Source: an uncultured Clostridia bacterium
GTDB lineage: Bacteria > Bacillota > Clostridia > TANB77 > CAG-508
Length of the DNA stretch: 62,452 nt
Reading direction: 5' to 3'
Assembly (NCBI GenBank): GCA_944392105.1
Contig: CALXVM010000009.1
Span: 1 to 62,452 of the forward strand
This document shows, piece by piece, positions 26,282-35,608 of the stretch. Both the position numbers and the translations under genes were made by a program. The first letter of the stretch is position 1. Every line of letters starts with the position of its first letter. The notes below the pieces were generated by a model. The model was given only the letters and a program-made list of their open reading frames with translations. It was not told where the DNA came from and did no database searches.

Positions 26282-27448
26282 ATGTTAAAAGCAAATGTAG
26301 GTTGGAGTACAGAAGCAGACAATTATAAGGCAGGAAAGGATGCAGCAGCAAAAGCTGTAGTAGATTTGGTGGAGACAAAGGTAGCGCTTTTATATACCTC
26401 ATCTGATAATGATGTAGATAAGGTATTAGAAGGCGCTATTTCTGAGTTTGGAACAGCACCAATAATTGGTTGCACATCAAGTGGGGGAATTATAGTACCA
26501 GATGGGTATATTTCTTCAGAAAATGGTTTTGTAGGAACTTTGGCAATAGGAGATCCAGACACAACAGTAGGAGTTGCAGGCTCTAAAAAAGTAAAATCTG
26601 CAAGAGAAACAGGTAAAAAAGTAGCTATAGAAGCTATGAAAAAGGCGGGAAAAACTTGCCCACCAGCATATTTTTACATGGTAGCAAATCCAGCTGAGGA
26701 AGAAGATTGCTTAAAAGGAATAGAAGATGTTATAGGAAGAGTTCCTTTCTTTGGTGGCAGTGCAGCAGACAACACAGTCTCAGGAGACTGGAAAATCTTT
26801 ACTAATGAAGGAGTGTTTAGTGAAGGTGTAGCAGTAGCATTCTTCTACACAGATAAACCAATGGCAAATGTATATACAGGTGCTTATCACGAAACAACAA
26901 AATCAGGAATTATTACAAAATTAGATGGAAAAAGAGTATTACAAGAAATTGATGGCGAGCCAGCACTAAAAAAATATGCTAAGTGGACAGGAAAAGATGT
27001 AAAGAAATTAATGGGCGGAAATTTACTTGCAGAATCTATTTTAGCACCACTTGGAGTTAAAGATAGATTAGGAGATTTAATTGCAATTCGTCATCCTATG
27101 GGTGGAAACAAAGACTATTCTATAAACGTTGGAAACCATTTGTCTGTTAATACAGCAGTTGTACAAATGGAAGCTACAGTAGATGAACTAATAGAATCTA
27201 CAGGAAAAGCAGTAAAAGAAATAAATAAAGGACTTGGAGGAGAAGTTGGAGCTTACATTTTAGTACACTGTGGAGGAAGAAAATTAGGAATAGGTGACAG
27301 AATAGATGAAGTTGCAAAACTAATAAAGAAAGAAGCAAAAGGAGTTCCATTTATTACTATATTTACATTTGGAGAATATGGTTCAGTAGATCATGGAGCA
27401 AATACTTGTGGAGGATTAATGTTATCATTCACAGGAATAGGAAAATGA
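26282..27448 (+). CDS. FIST domain sensor protein (FIST N plus FIST C)
   Basis: A 388-residue protein made only of the FIST N and FIST C domains: LLYTSSDND and IIGCTSSGGIIVPDG in the first half, VPFFGGSAADNT and GVFSEGVAVAFFY in the middle, and a C-terminal GEYGSVDHGANTCGG. FIST domains are thought to bind small ligands, probably amino acids, in signalling proteins. No output domain is attached here, so it may act with an unlinked partner. AAAGGAGG precedes the ATG. An aldehyde dehydrogenase and an iron alcohol dehydrogenase follow on the same strand, which suggests a shared metabolic signal; that link is inference. Confidence 0.88.
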   Translation: MLKANVGWSTEADNYKAGKDAAAKAVVDLVETKVALLYTSSDNDVDKVLEGAISEFGTAPIIGCTSSGGIIVPDGYISSENGFVGTLAIGDPDTTVGVAGSKKVKSARETGKKVAIEAMKKAGKTCPPAYFYMVANPAEEEDCLKGIEDVIGRVPFFGGSAADNTVSGDWKIFTNEGVFSEGVAVAFFYTDKPMANVYTGAYHETTKSGIITKLDGKRVLQEIDGEPALKKYAKWTGKDVKKLMGGNLLAESILAPLGVKDRLGDLIAIRHPMGGNKDYSINVGNHLSVNTAVVQMEATVDELIESTGKAVKEINKGLGGEVGAYILVHCGGRKLGIGDRIDEVAKLIKKEAKGVPFITIFTFGEYGSVDHGANTCGGLMLSFTGIGK

Positions 27449-27455
27449 AGAGCCG

Positions 27456-27503
27456 AGTCTGATACTGGCTTTCTAAATTTAAACAAAAGTCTGGCATCAG
27501 ACT
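27456..27503 (+). promoter_or_regulatory. Inverted repeat between FIST and aldehyde dehydrogenase genes
   Basis: AGTCTGAT (27456-27463) and ATCAGACT (27496-27503) are perfect complements, with extra G-U and G-C pairing inside. No T run follows, so a processing site, attenuator or leader structure is as likely as a terminator. Confidence 0.4.
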
Positions 27504-27550
27504 TGACAGAAATGTCCAGCGAAAATAAAAATTTAAAAGGAGGTACCGGA

Positions 27551-28984
27551 ATGAAAAATTTAATCGGTTATGAATGGAAAGAAGCTTCAAATGGAGCTAA
27601 AATAGAAGTTGTAAATCCAGCTACAAGCGAACTTATAGATACAGTACCTAATGTAACTTTGGAAGATGTAGACGAGGCTGTTAATGTTGCAAAAATCGAG
27701 CAAAAGAAATGGGCTCAAAGACCAATACATGAAAGAGCTAGCATTTTATATAAATTTTCTAGTTTAGTTGAAGAAAATGAAGAAAGACTAGCTAAACTAT
27801 TATCACAAGAAACAGGAAAGCCTATAAAAGAGGCACATAATGAACTTGCTAATGTAAAAATAGCAATATATGCATTTGCAGAAAGAGCAAAACATTTATA
27901 TGATGAAAGCATACCAGCAGGAACAGAGGCAGGACAAGAGAAAACAATGCAAATTACACAAAGAGAGCCTTTGGGTGTAATTGCAGCAATAATACCATTT
28001 AATTTCCCTAGTGACTTATTCTGCCAGAAAGTTCCACCAGCATTATTAATGGGAAATAGTATAATTATAAAACCTTCAAATTATAACCCATTAACATTAA
28101 TTGAATATGTAAAATTAATGATAGAAGCTGGAGTACCAGCAGGATGTATACAAGTACTAACAGGAGACGGACCTATTGTAGGGCAAGCTCTAGCAGGACA
28201 TCCTGGAGTAAGTTTAGTATCTTTAACAGGCGGAACAGCAGCAGGAATTCAAACAATGGGTACAGCATCTAAAAACTTAACACATGTTACATTAGAATTA
28301 GGTGGAAATGATGCATTTATATTCCTAGAAGATGGAGATATGGACTTGGCAGTAAAAGAAACAATTTGGGGCAGACTATATAATGGAGGACAAGTTTGCT
28401 GTGCAAGTAAGAGATTTATAATTCACAATTCTAGAAAAGCAGAATTTATAGAAAGAATGAAAGAAGTTATAAGTAACTTAAAAGTAGGAGATCCTTCATC
28501 TATGGAAACAGATATGGGACCTATGATTAATATAAATGCTGCAAAAAGAATAGAAGAGCAAGTAAACAAAACAATTGCCGAAGGTGCTACATTAGTATGT
28601 GGAGGCAAAAGAGAAGATGCTTATTACACACCAACTATACTAGATAATGTAACTAAGGACATGGAGATTGCAAAAGACATGGAAGTATTTGGACCAGTTA
28701 TTCCTGTAATTGGATTTGATACAGAAGAAGAGGCTTTAGAAATTGCAAATCAATCTTCATATGGATTATGCGGATGCGTATTCTCTAAAGACTTCGGAAG
28801 AGCATTAAGACTAGCTAACAAATTAGAATGTGGAGGAGCAATAGTAAATGGAGCAAGCTTCTATCGTTCATTTGAAATGCCATTTGGAGGATGGAAACAC
28901 AGCGGTATAGGAAATGAGGGCGTTCTATCTACATTACAAGAAATGTCTAGAACAAAGACAATTATTTTAAAAAATATTTTGTAA
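27551..28984 (+). CDS. Aldehyde dehydrogenase family protein (succinate-semialdehyde/lactaldehyde type)
   Basis: A 477-residue NAD(P)-dependent enzyme that oxidises an aldehyde to the acid. The catalytic Cys is Cys283 in GGQVCCASKR; the general base Glu lies in VTLELGGND, and the Asn in IIPFNFPSD. SLTGGTAAG marks the cofactor-binding turn. The ending MSRTKTIIL resembles short-chain semialdehyde enzymes. ATG 27551 was chosen because AGGAGGT lies six bases upstream; a longer frame from 27503 has no site. The gene follows FIST and precedes a FucO-like reductase, so an aldehyde may be dismutated by the pair. The exact substrate cannot be told from sequence. Confidence 0.88.
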   Translation: MKNLIGYEWKEASNGAKIEVVNPATSELIDTVPNVTLEDVDEAVNVAKIEQKKWAQRPIHERASILYKFSSLVEENEERLAKLLSQETGKPIKEAHNELANVKIAIYAFAERAKHLYDESIPAGTEAGQEKTMQITQREPLGVIAAIIPFNFPSDLFCQKVPPALLMGNSIIIKPSNYNPLTLIEYVKLMIEAGVPAGCIQVLTGDGPIVGQALAGHPGVSLVSLTGGTAAGIQTMGTASKNLTHVTLELGGNDAFIFLEDGDMDLAVKETIWGRLYNGGQVCCASKRFIIHNSRKAEFIERMKEVISNLKVGDPSSMETDMGPMININAAKRIEEQVNKTIAEGATLVCGGKREDAYYTPTILDNVTKDMEIAKDMEVFGPVIPVIGFDTEEEALEIANQSSYGLCGCVFSKDFGRALRLANKLECGGAIVNGASFYRSFEMPFGGWKHSGIGNEGVLSTLQEMSRTKTIILKNIL

Positions 28985-29008
28985 ATTATAATAGATAAAA
29001 ATTATATA

Positions 29009-29147
29009 GCAATAACATATATTTTTCTTGTTCGTCCCAACTGCACAATAAGCTGTAATAAACTTTTCGCAAGATTGCTTAAGTTTATAACAGCTTATAG
29101 TTTGCCGGTCCCCACACAAGCTCACTGCGAAAAATATATGTTATTGC
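29009..29147. other. Nested palindromic element between the two dehydrogenase genes
   Basis: A perfect 19-bp outer inverted repeat (29009-29027 with 29129-29147) encloses a second 18-bp one (29048-29065 with 29081-29098, one mismatch) and a small GCA/TGC hairpin. The segments between stems are more G+C-rich than the surroundings. It could be a structured RNA, a MITE, or a large terminator. Confidence 0.75.
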
Positions 29148-29196
29148 ATGATAAATTTAATATCAGAAATTTAATAAAATTAGGAGGAAAATTACA

Positions 29197-30354
29197 ATGG
29201 ACATTACAAAATTTGTTTTAAATGAGACATCATATTTTGGAGAGGGGGCAAGAAGCGTTCTTCCAGAAGAGATTAAGAAAAGAGGATTTAAAAAAGTTTT
29301 AGTTGTTACAGATAAATCTTTATATGAGGTTGGAGTTTCTAAAAAAGTAACAGATTTACTTGATGAAAACAATATTGAATATGGAGTATTTCACGAGGTG
29401 CTTCCAAATCCACCGATAGATAATGTAAATAAAGGTATTGCTATGTGCAAAGAGATTGGTGCAGATTTAATTGTAGCAGTAGGAGGAGGTTCAAGCATAG
29501 ATACAGCAAAGGGAATTTCTATTGTTATGACTAACCCAGATAGAGCAGATATAGTTTCACTAAATGGAGCATCTAATACAAAAAATAGAGGACTTCCAAT
29601 TATAGCACTTCCAACAACTGCAGGAACAGCAGCAGAAGTTACAATAAATTATGTTATAACAGACCCAGAAAGAGAAATAAAAATGGTTTGTGTTGACGAG
29701 CATGATATTCCAATAGTTGCAATTGTTGATACAGAATTAATGGCATCTATGCCAAAGTCAATAGCTGCATCAACAGGAATGGATGCCTTAACACATGCTA
29801 TAGAAGGATATATAACAAAAAGTAGAAACACTATGTCACAAATGTTTTCTATGAAGGCAATTCAATTAATTTATCATAATTTAGAAAAAGCTGTTAACGA
29901 AAAAGACCAAGAAGCAATAAATCAAGTAGGATTAGGACAATACATTGCAGGAATGGGATTCTCTAATGTAGGCTTGGGAATAGTACATTCTATGGCACAT
30001 CAATTAGGTGCTGTTTATGACACACCACATGGACTAGCTAATGCAATTCTTCTTCCAACAGTTATGAAATTTAATGGAGAGGTAAGTTATGAAGAATTTA
30101 GACAAATTCTAATTGAAGGCTTTGATGTAAATGCAAAAGATTTTACAAAGGAAGAGGTAATAAAAACTTTATGCGAGAAAATAAAAGATTTATCAGAAAA
30201 AGTTGGAATTACTCAAACAGTAAAAGATACAGGAGCAAAAGAGGAAGATTTCCCAATGCTTGCAGATAAGGCAATGGAAGATCCATGCAAACCAGGAAAT
30301 CCAAGAGAAGTGACAAAAGAAGACTTTATTAATTTATATAGAGAAGCTTATTAA
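29197..30354 (+). CDS. Iron-containing alcohol dehydrogenase, FucO (lactaldehyde reductase)-like
   Basis: A 385-residue group III metal-dependent alcohol dehydrogenase. The NAD-binding loop is VGGGSSIDTAKG. Metal ligands are seen as Asp and His in GMDALTHAIEGY and two His in SMAHQLGAVYDTPHG, matching FucO. It interconverts an aldehyde and an alcohol with NAD(H). TTAGGAGG precedes the ATG. It follows the aldehyde dehydrogenase across a 212-bp gap that holds a nested palindrome, and ends in a strong terminator. 1,2-propanediol or butanol-type chemistry is possible; the substrate is not determined. Confidence 0.9.
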   Translation: MDITKFVLNETSYFGEGARSVLPEEIKKRGFKKVLVVTDKSLYEVGVSKKVTDLLDENNIEYGVFHEVLPNPPIDNVNKGIAMCKEIGADLIVAVGGGSSIDTAKGISIVMTNPDRADIVSLNGASNTKNRGLPIIALPTTAGTAAEVTINYVITDPEREIKMVCVDEHDIPIVAIVDTELMASMPKSIAASTGMDALTHAIEGYITKSRNTMSQMFSMKAIQLIYHNLEKAVNEKDQEAINQVGLGQYIAGMGFSNVGLGIVHSMAHQLGAVYDTPHGLANAILLPTVMKFNGEVSYEEFRQILIEGFDVNAKDFTKEEVIKTLCEKIKDLSEKVGITQTVKDTGAKEEDFPMLADKAMEDPCKPGNPREVTKEDFINLYREAY

Positions 30355-30358
30355 GAAG

Positions 30359-30388
30359 AAAAACCCCAGACCAAAGTCTGGGGTTTTT
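30359..30388 (+). terminator. Strong intrinsic terminator
   Basis: AAACCCCAGAC pairs with GTCTGGGGTTT around CAAA and runs into a T tract. It ends the FIST/dehydrogenase region. Confidence 0.95.
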
Positions 30389-30413
30389 ATCATAAGCTCA
30401 TTGAGTTTATGAT

Positions 30414-30800
30414 TTAGAGAGCGGGAAAAGAGTCGTATTCGACGTTATTCCCGAAAATCTGAGAGAGCTTTCGCTCAATCGTCTTGGTGCGATCGTGGGT
30501 TTCACCGATGAAGGAGACGGAAGTGACTCCTTTGCAGGAAGTGAGCATCAACTCGTGCAAACGGATTCCTCCAACAGCCTTGTCCTCCACGGACTCGATG
30601 GCCGTGCGATAGGGATGGTCTGCGGGCAGACTCCGATGCTCGTTCCACGCATGGTAATAGACCTCGGTGGAAGCCTTGTCGTTGATATCGAACTCAGCAG
30701 GAAGCGTAATGATTACCTTCCTCCGATTACCGTACTCGCCCGTGGGACGAATCTTAATGGTAATGGTTGCTGTGCGGACATCGTTGTTGGTCGTATACAT
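30414..30800 (-). CDS. Orphan gene of markedly higher G+C content, function unknown
   Basis: A 128-residue protein not recognised. Its DNA is near 47-50% G+C with many GTC, ATC, CGG and GAC codons, while all neighbours are AT-rich; the change coincides with the gene ends. AGAGAGGTG precedes the ATG at 30800 by six bases; an earlier in-frame ATG at 30836 lacks a site. Residues 5-50 suggest beta strands (TATITIKIRPTGEYGNRRK, VIITLPAEFD); the middle is polar (YYHAWNEHRSLPADHPYRTA) and the end is helical (DRTKTIERKLSQIFG). There are no membrane segments or Cys clusters. The opposite strand also has an open frame, but without a ribosome binding site and with an unconvincing tail. Recent acquisition is likely. 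Confidence 0.7.
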   Translation of the reverse strand: MYTTNNDVRTATITIKIRPTGEYGNRRKVIITLPAEFDINDKASTEVYYHAWNEHRSLPADHPYRTAIESVEDKAVGGIRLHELMLTSCKGVTSVSFIGETHDRTKTIERKLSQIFGNNVEYDSFPAL

Positions 30801-31032
30801 AACGACACCTCTCTCTATATATATTTGCTGCACCATATTGGTACAACTAAATATATTATATCACTTTATTATATATTTAGCAATGCTAATTATCGCTTTT
30901 TAGTTATAACTGATATTATATCTTACAATAGATGTTAGTTTTACAATTCTCCTAACTGATATTATTTATAAATTCTAAACTACATTTTTTAAAATTTAAA
31001 AAAATTGGTTTTGATTTTTTAGCCTTAAATCT

Positions 31033-32742
31033 TTATTTTTCTGGTTGTACATTTACAGTTTGCTCATGAGTATATATAACCATTCCAGGTTTTGCTTTAT
31101 TAGGTTTTTTTACATATTTAACATAAGTGTAGTCAACAGGTACGTTTGAAGAAAATTTGGCTTTACTATATTTAGCTGCGATAGAAGCAACTTTGTTAAT
31201 TACTTCTTGTGGAGGTTGTTTATCTTGAATTCTTAGTATTACATGGCTTCCATGGATGTCTTTGGTATGGAACCACAAATCATTATCACTTGCAAATTTT
31301 AATGTTAAATAATCATTTTGAACATTATTTTTTCCAACAAAGACGTCAAAATCATCAATTTTAAAACGTATAAATTGTTCTTTGTCAAATTTATATATTC
31401 TATTATTAGGTTTTTTCTTTTTAACATTTACTTTATTTTGTTTTTTATTACTTATGTCTTTAATTAAAACATTATTAGTTATTTCATCATAAATTTCTGT
31501 TACTTCTTCTATAGTATTAGAAGCTTCTAACTCGTAAACTATACTTTCTAAATATGAAAGTTGCTCTTGTATTTCATTTTCTTGCTCTTTTACAAAAGAT
31601 AGAGCATTTTTTAATTTATTATATTTTTTAAAATACTTTTGTGCATTATTATAAGGTGTTAAGCTTTTATCTAGTGGAATTGTAATGTCTTCGCCAGTAT
31701 AGTAATTATTTAAAGTAATATTTTCTAAGTGTGAATTGTCAAGTTTATACATATTATTTACTATTAATTCTCCATAAAGCTTATAAGTATCCATATTATT
31801 ACACTCAGCCAGTTTTTTATTAACATTAGTCAGTTTATTATTAAGCTTTTTTACTTTATTTAAAATTAATTTTAATAAACTGTTTCTATATAAAATAAAG
31901 TTTTGACTTTCTTCCTTTGTTTCATAGAAATTATCAATAAAGTCATTTATTTGAGTAAAATTATCTTTATTGTTAGATAGTTTTACTGTATAGTTTTGTT
32001 CAAAATTAACACAAATTAACTTATCCGCATTTGAATACAAATTATAAAGACAATTATAAACATCCTTAATAGAGTACGTAATATTCAAATCTTTTATTAT
32101 ACTTTTTACTAATACTTTACTAACTCCGACCATTTCACTTGAAAAAATATCTATTAAATTAGATTTTGCATCAAGGCTGTCAGCATTACTAATAATGTTG
32201 AAAAACTCTTTATAATTAGAAGTTTTAGTTAAATCATATTTATTAGATTGTATTTCTTCATATTTATACCCAGGTAATATATTTCGCTTAGAATCCTCAG
32301 TTTCTCTAAAGTGCTTCAAAGAATTGATAATAATATTATTTGAATTAATTAAAATAACATTACTATATTTGCCCATTAGTTCTACAACAAGAGTATATTT
32401 TTGTAAATTCTTTTCTTCATCTATAGAATCAAAATCTATAAAAACTGTTCTTTCAAGTCCATTAGTATAAATATTTCTTAACCTAGAACTTGTAAGATAT
32501 TTTCTTAGAACCATACAGAAATTTGGTGCAGTAAAAGGGTTGCCTTTTACAGAATTTGTTAAATGTATTCTGTAGTTATCAGAAGATGTAACAACTCTTA
32601 GATTACTTTTACCAGTTGTTCCATACAGTTTTATTAATACCTCATCTTGATTAGGCTGATATATTTTTTCTACTCTACTGTTTAAAATATTTTTATTTAA
32701 TTCACTTATAATTCCTTTTATCATTAAACCATCAAAAGCCAT
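31033..32742 (-). CDS. rqcH: Ribosome quality control protein RqcH (NFACT family, Rqc2 homologue)
   Basis: A 569-residue NFACT protein, often annotated as fibronectin-binding protein. RqcH binds peptidyl-tRNA-blocked large subunits and adds alanine tails that mark the nascent chain for degradation. The NFACT-N start is typical (MAFDGLMIKGIISELN; EKIYQPNQDEVLIKLYG). A long coiled coil lies about residues 270-430, and the NFACT-R domain ends the protein (DNDLWFHTKDIHGSHVIL). ATG 32742 follows AAGGAAGG; 18 extra residues upstream are hydrophobic and unlike the family. It is a single gene, divergent from sigH. Confidence 0.92.
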   Translation of the reverse strand: MAFDGLMIKGIISELNKNILNSRVEKIYQPNQDEVLIKLYGTTGKSNLRVVTSSDNYRIHLTNSVKGNPFTAPNFCMVLRKYLTSSRLRNIYTNGLERTVFIDFDSIDEEKNLQKYTLVVELMGKYSNVILINSNNIIINSLKHFRETEDSKRNILPGYKYEEIQSNKYDLTKTSNYKEFFNIISNADSLDAKSNLIDIFSSEMVGVSKVLVKSIIKDLNITYSIKDVYNCLYNLYSNADKLICVNFEQNYTVKLSNNKDNFTQINDFIDNFYETKEESQNFILYRNSLLKLILNKVKKLNNKLTNVNKKLAECNNMDTYKLYGELIVNNMYKLDNSHLENITLNNYYTGEDITIPLDKSLTPYNNAQKYFKKYNKLKNALSFVKEQENEIQEQLSYLESIVYELEASNTIEEVTEIYDEITNNVLIKDISNKKQNKVNVKKKKPNNRIYKFDKEQFIRFKIDDFDVFVGKNNVQNDYLTLKFASDNDLWFHTKDIHGSHVILRIQDKQPPQEVINKVASIAAKYSKAKFSSNVPVDYTYVKYVKKPNKAKPGMVIYTHEQTVNVQPEK

Positions 32743-32898
32743 AACTAATCCTTCCTTTAACAATAAATTTATACCACAAATTGGCAAAAATATCAATTAT
32801 GATAATTCATATTTAAGTTAATTTTAATTTTGCTGTATAAACATATAAAAATGTAAGTAAAATATATAGTAATATAGCTAAAAATTGGGACTTTTCTC

Positions 32899-32928
32899 TT
32901 GACATTAATTAAAATAATGTTCTATAAT
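32899..32928 (+). promoter_or_regulatory. Predicted sigma-A promoter of sigH
   Basis: TTGACA at 32899-32904 and TATAAT at 32923-32928 with an 18-bp spacer, 34 bp before the start codon. Confidence 0.75.
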
Positions 32929-32962
32929 GAAATAGTAAAACTTCAGGAGGTAGCAGTATTAT

Positions 32963-33619
32963 ATGGACAAAACAAAGATGTTTTATTCATCAGACATAGA
33001 TTATAGTAAAAAGACAGATGAAGAGCTAGTGAAAATAATTAAATCTGGGGATAAGTTGGCTGCAAATTATCTTATAGACAGATATAGAAATCTTGTTAAT
33101 ATTAAGGTAAGCAAATACTATATTGCAGGAGCAGAAAAGGACGATATTGTCCAAGAAGGATTAATAGGCTTATTTAAAGCTATTAAATGCTATAGTCCAG
33201 AACAGAATAATAGCTTTAAGTCTTTTGCTAATTTATGTATAGATAGGCAACTAATAACAGCAATTAAAACTTCAAATAGACAAAAACATATGCCTCTTAA
33301 CTCATATTTATCATTAAATATGAATGCATATGATACAGACGATGAAGATAATGACACAACTGTTATGGAAATTTTTAATAATGATACTATAGAAGATCCT
33401 CTTGATACATTAACAAAAAAAGAATATTATAAAAGCGTAGAACTTGCTATAGACAAGTCTTTAAGCAAATTTGAAAAAAAGGTTCTAAATAGATATGTTC
33501 AAGGAGAAAGCTATGTACAAATAGCTGAAAAATTAGATGCACCAGTTAAGTCTGTAGATAATGCTATTCAAAGAATAAGAAAAAAAGCAATAAAAGATTT
33601 AACACAGAAGGAAGAGTAA
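32963..33619 (+). CDS. sigH: RNA polymerase sigma factor SigH (early sporulation)
   Basis: A 218-residue sigma-70 family factor. Region 2 is clear (NYLIDRYRNLVNIKVSKYY, DIVQEGLIGLFKAIKCY), a short acidic linker follows, and region 4 has the helix-turn-helix ESYVQIAEKLDAPVKSVDNAIQRIRKKA, which matches SigH/Spo0H. SigH starts the switch from growth to sporulation and stress responses. CAGGAGGT precedes the ATG. With sigK in the same window, this supports a spore-forming lineage. A hairpin (33699-33725) and tRNA-Thr follow. Confidence 0.92.
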   Translation: MDKTKMFYSSDIDYSKKTDEELVKIIKSGDKLAANYLIDRYRNLVNIKVSKYYIAGAEKDDIVQEGLIGLFKAIKCYSPEQNNSFKSFANLCIDRQLITAIKTSNRQKHMPLNSYLSLNMNAYDTDDEDNDTTVMEIFNNDTIEDPLDTLTKKEYYKSVELAIDKSLSKFEKKVLNRYVQGESYVQIAEKLDAPVKSVDNAIQRIRKKAIKDLTQKEE

Positions 33620-33698
33620 AAAATAGTAAATCAAGAAATTGTAATACTATATATAATAAAAAAATAATAGAAATAAAATGTATAATTAAATATTAATT

Positions 33699-33725
33699 AT
33701 GGAGATAACTAAAAAATATCTCCAT
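33699..33725 (+). terminator. Hairpin between sigH and tRNA-Thr
   Basis: ATGGAGATA (33699-33707) pairs perfectly with TATCTCCAT (33717-33725). The T run is lacking, so termination is uncertain. Confidence 0.4.
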
Positions 33726-33737
33726 ATTAAATTATAT

Positions 33738-33813
33738 GCTTCTATAGCTCAGTAGGTAGAGCACAGCCATGGTAAGGCTGGGGTCGCCAGTTCGATTCTG
33801 GCTGGAAGCTCCA
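33738..33813 (+). tRNA. tRNA-Thr (anticodon GGT)
   Basis: A complete 76-base cloverleaf with encoded CCA. The acceptor stem is GCTTCTA with TGGAAGC, the D stem GCTC/GAGC, the anticodon stem CAGCC/GGCTG with loop ATGGTAA, and the T arm GCCAG TTCGATT CTGGC. The anticodon GGT reads ACC and ACT codons. Confidence 0.97.
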
Positions 33814-33872
33814 AATTGTTACAAAAAAGAGAAATAATTAACGTAGTTTATTAACGAAAAGAGGTATTAATT

Positions 33873-34964
33873 ATGAAAATGGGGATAGTAGGCCTTCCAA
33901 ACGTAGGAAAAAGCACATTATTTAATGCAATAACAAAAGCTGGAGCAGAATGTGCAAATTATCCATTTTGTACTATAGAGCCTAATGTGGGGGTAGTGCC
34001 TGTACCAGATGAGAGGCTAGACAAACTAGCAGAAATGTATAATCCACAAAAAGTAACACATGCTGTTATAGAATTTGTTGATATAGCAGGTTTGGTTAAA
34101 GGAGCTAGTAAAGGAGAAGGACTAGGAAATAAATTTTTATCTCATATTAGAGAAGTAGATAGCATAGTAGAAGTTGTAAGGTGTTTTGAGGACAGCAATG
34201 TAATACATGTAGATGGAAGCATAGATCCAATTAGAGATATAGACACAATTAATTTAGAATTAATATTGGCAGATTTAGAAACAGTTAATAAAAGAATAGA
34301 TAATGTAAAGAAAAAAATAAAAGCAGATAAAAAATATCAAGAAGAGTTAGATGTTTTTGAAAAGGTAAAAGAAACTTTAGAAAATGGTAAATCTGCTAGG
34401 ACTTTAGAGTTAAACGACGAAGAAAAAGAAATAATAAAGGATGCATTTTTATTAACAATAAAACCAATACTTTACATAGCAAATGTATCAGAAGAGCAAC
34501 TTTCAAATATAGAAAATGACAAGTATGTAAAACAAGTTGTAGATTATGCAAAAAATGAAAATGCAGAAGTAGTACCACTATGTGTTAAAATAGAAGAAGA
34601 ACTTTCGAGTTTAGATGAAAATGATGAAAAAGAAATGTTAGAAGCCTTAGGGTTAGAAGAGTCAGGGCTAAATAAAGTTATAAAGAAAAGTTATGACTTA
34701 TTAGGCTTAATGTCTTTTCTTACAGCAGGAGAACCAGAAGTTAGAGCTTGGACAATAAAAAAAGGAACAAAAGCTCCACAGGCTGCTGGAAAAATACATT
34801 CAGACATAGAAAGAGGATTTATAAAAGCTGAGGTAGTTTCATATAAGGACTTAATGGAATGTGGTTCAATGAATACTGCAAAAGAAAAAGGTTTAGTCAG
34901 AATGGAAGGAAAAGACTATATAATGCAAGATGGAGACATTGTTTTATTTAGATTTAATGTTTAA
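33873..34964 (+). CDS. ychF: Redox-regulated ATPase YchF (Obg-like)
   Basis: A 363-residue P-loop protein of the Obg/YchF family that prefers ATP. Walker A is GLPNVGKST and the switch/G3 region is [16 protein letters not shown] helical coiled-coil domain lies about residues 125-200, and the C-terminal TGS domain is seen in [17 protein letters not shown] and [14 protein letters not shown]. It associates with ribosomes and affects translation and oxidative stress. AAAGAGG precedes the ATG. It starts about 60 bp after tRNA-Thr. Confidence 0.95.
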   Translation: MKMGIVGLPNVGKSTLFNAITKAGAECANYPFCTIEPNVGVVPVPDERLDKLAEMYNPQKVTHAVIEFVDIAGLVKGASKGEGLGNKFLSHIREVDSIVEVVRCFEDSNVIHVDGSIDPIRDIDTINLELILADLETVNKRIDNVKKKIKADKKYQEELDVFEKVKETLENGKSARTLELNDEEKEIIKDAFLLTIKPILYIANVSEEQLSNIENDKYVKQVVDYAKNENAEVVPLCVKIEEELSSLDENDEKEMLEALGLEESGLNKVIKKSYDLLGLMSFLTAGEPEVRAWTIKKGTKAPQAAGKIHSDIERGFIKAEVVSYKDLMECGSMNTAKEKGLVRMEGKDYIMQDGDIVLFRFNV

Positions 34965-35100
34965 TAAAAATTGAATATTTCTAGGTAAGATTAAAATAAT
35001 TAAAATATTATGAAGTTAAACAAATTAACATAAAACATAAAAATATGATAAAATAAATCTATAAATTTTGCAAAAAAAATTAAAAATTGACAAAAAATAC

Positions 35101-35129
35101 TTGACTATATAAATATTTAATTATACAAT
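35101..35129 (+). promoter_or_regulatory. Predicted promoter of the LPXTG protein gene
   Basis: TTGACT at 35101-35106 and TACAAT at 35124-35129 with a 17-bp spacer. A second TTGACA lies just upstream at 35087. Confidence 0.6.
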
Positions 35130-35233
35130 ATTAAGAGTGAAGAGATTATTTTCTTGTAATTGTGCATAAATTTAAGAAAATAATTAATAATATAGGTAAA
35201 GAGATATCGAAAGAAAAAAGGAGAAGGTAAATT

Positions 35234-35608
35234 ATGAAGAAAATGAAAAAAGTTATGTTAGTTATATTAATTGCAGTACTTACATTGTTAGTTTTACAAA
35301 GTATAGTTAGTGCTACAGACACACCATTAAATATTACAAGTGCACTTAATAATACAACTGGAAATAATAACACAAGTGGAACGACAGAACTTCCAATATT
35401 AACTTCAAATAATCAACAAAGTACAAATGGTACAAACTCTACTAATAATACTACAAACAACACAAGTACAAATAATGTTATAAATAATACTGAGAAACTT
35501 CCACAAACAGGACTAACAGAAGATATTACAATAATGTTCTTTATAGTTTTATGTGTGGCTTCAGCAGTATTTGCATATGTAAAAATCAGAAGATATAATG
35601 ATAGATAA
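35234..35608 (+). CDS. LPXTG-anchored cell wall protein
   Basis: A 124-residue secreted protein. The N-terminus is a signal peptide (MKKMKKVMLVILIAVLTLLV, with cleavage likely after the SATD region near residue 28). The mature part is very rich in Asn and Thr, a disordered stalk. The C-terminus is a full sorting signal: LPQTG, then a hydrophobic helix (IMFFIVLCVASAVFAYV) and a basic tail (KIRRYNDR). There is no folded domain, so it may be a spacer or small wall peptide. A sortase gene lies convergent just downstream, a likely enzyme-substrate pair. AAGGAGAAGG precedes the ATG. Confidence 0.85.
   Translation: MKKMKKVMLVILIAVLTLLVLQSIVSATDTPLNITSALNNTTGNNNTSGTTELPILTSNNQQSTNGTNSTNNTTNNTSTNNVINNTEKLPQTGLTEDITIMFFIVLCVASAVFAYVKIRRYNDR

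Noticed and set aside
30495..30938. Plus-strand open frame opposite the G+C-rich gene
   Set aside because: It has no ribosome binding site, its tail runs into ordinary AT-rich non-coding DNA, and the composition change matches the ends of the minus-strand gene.
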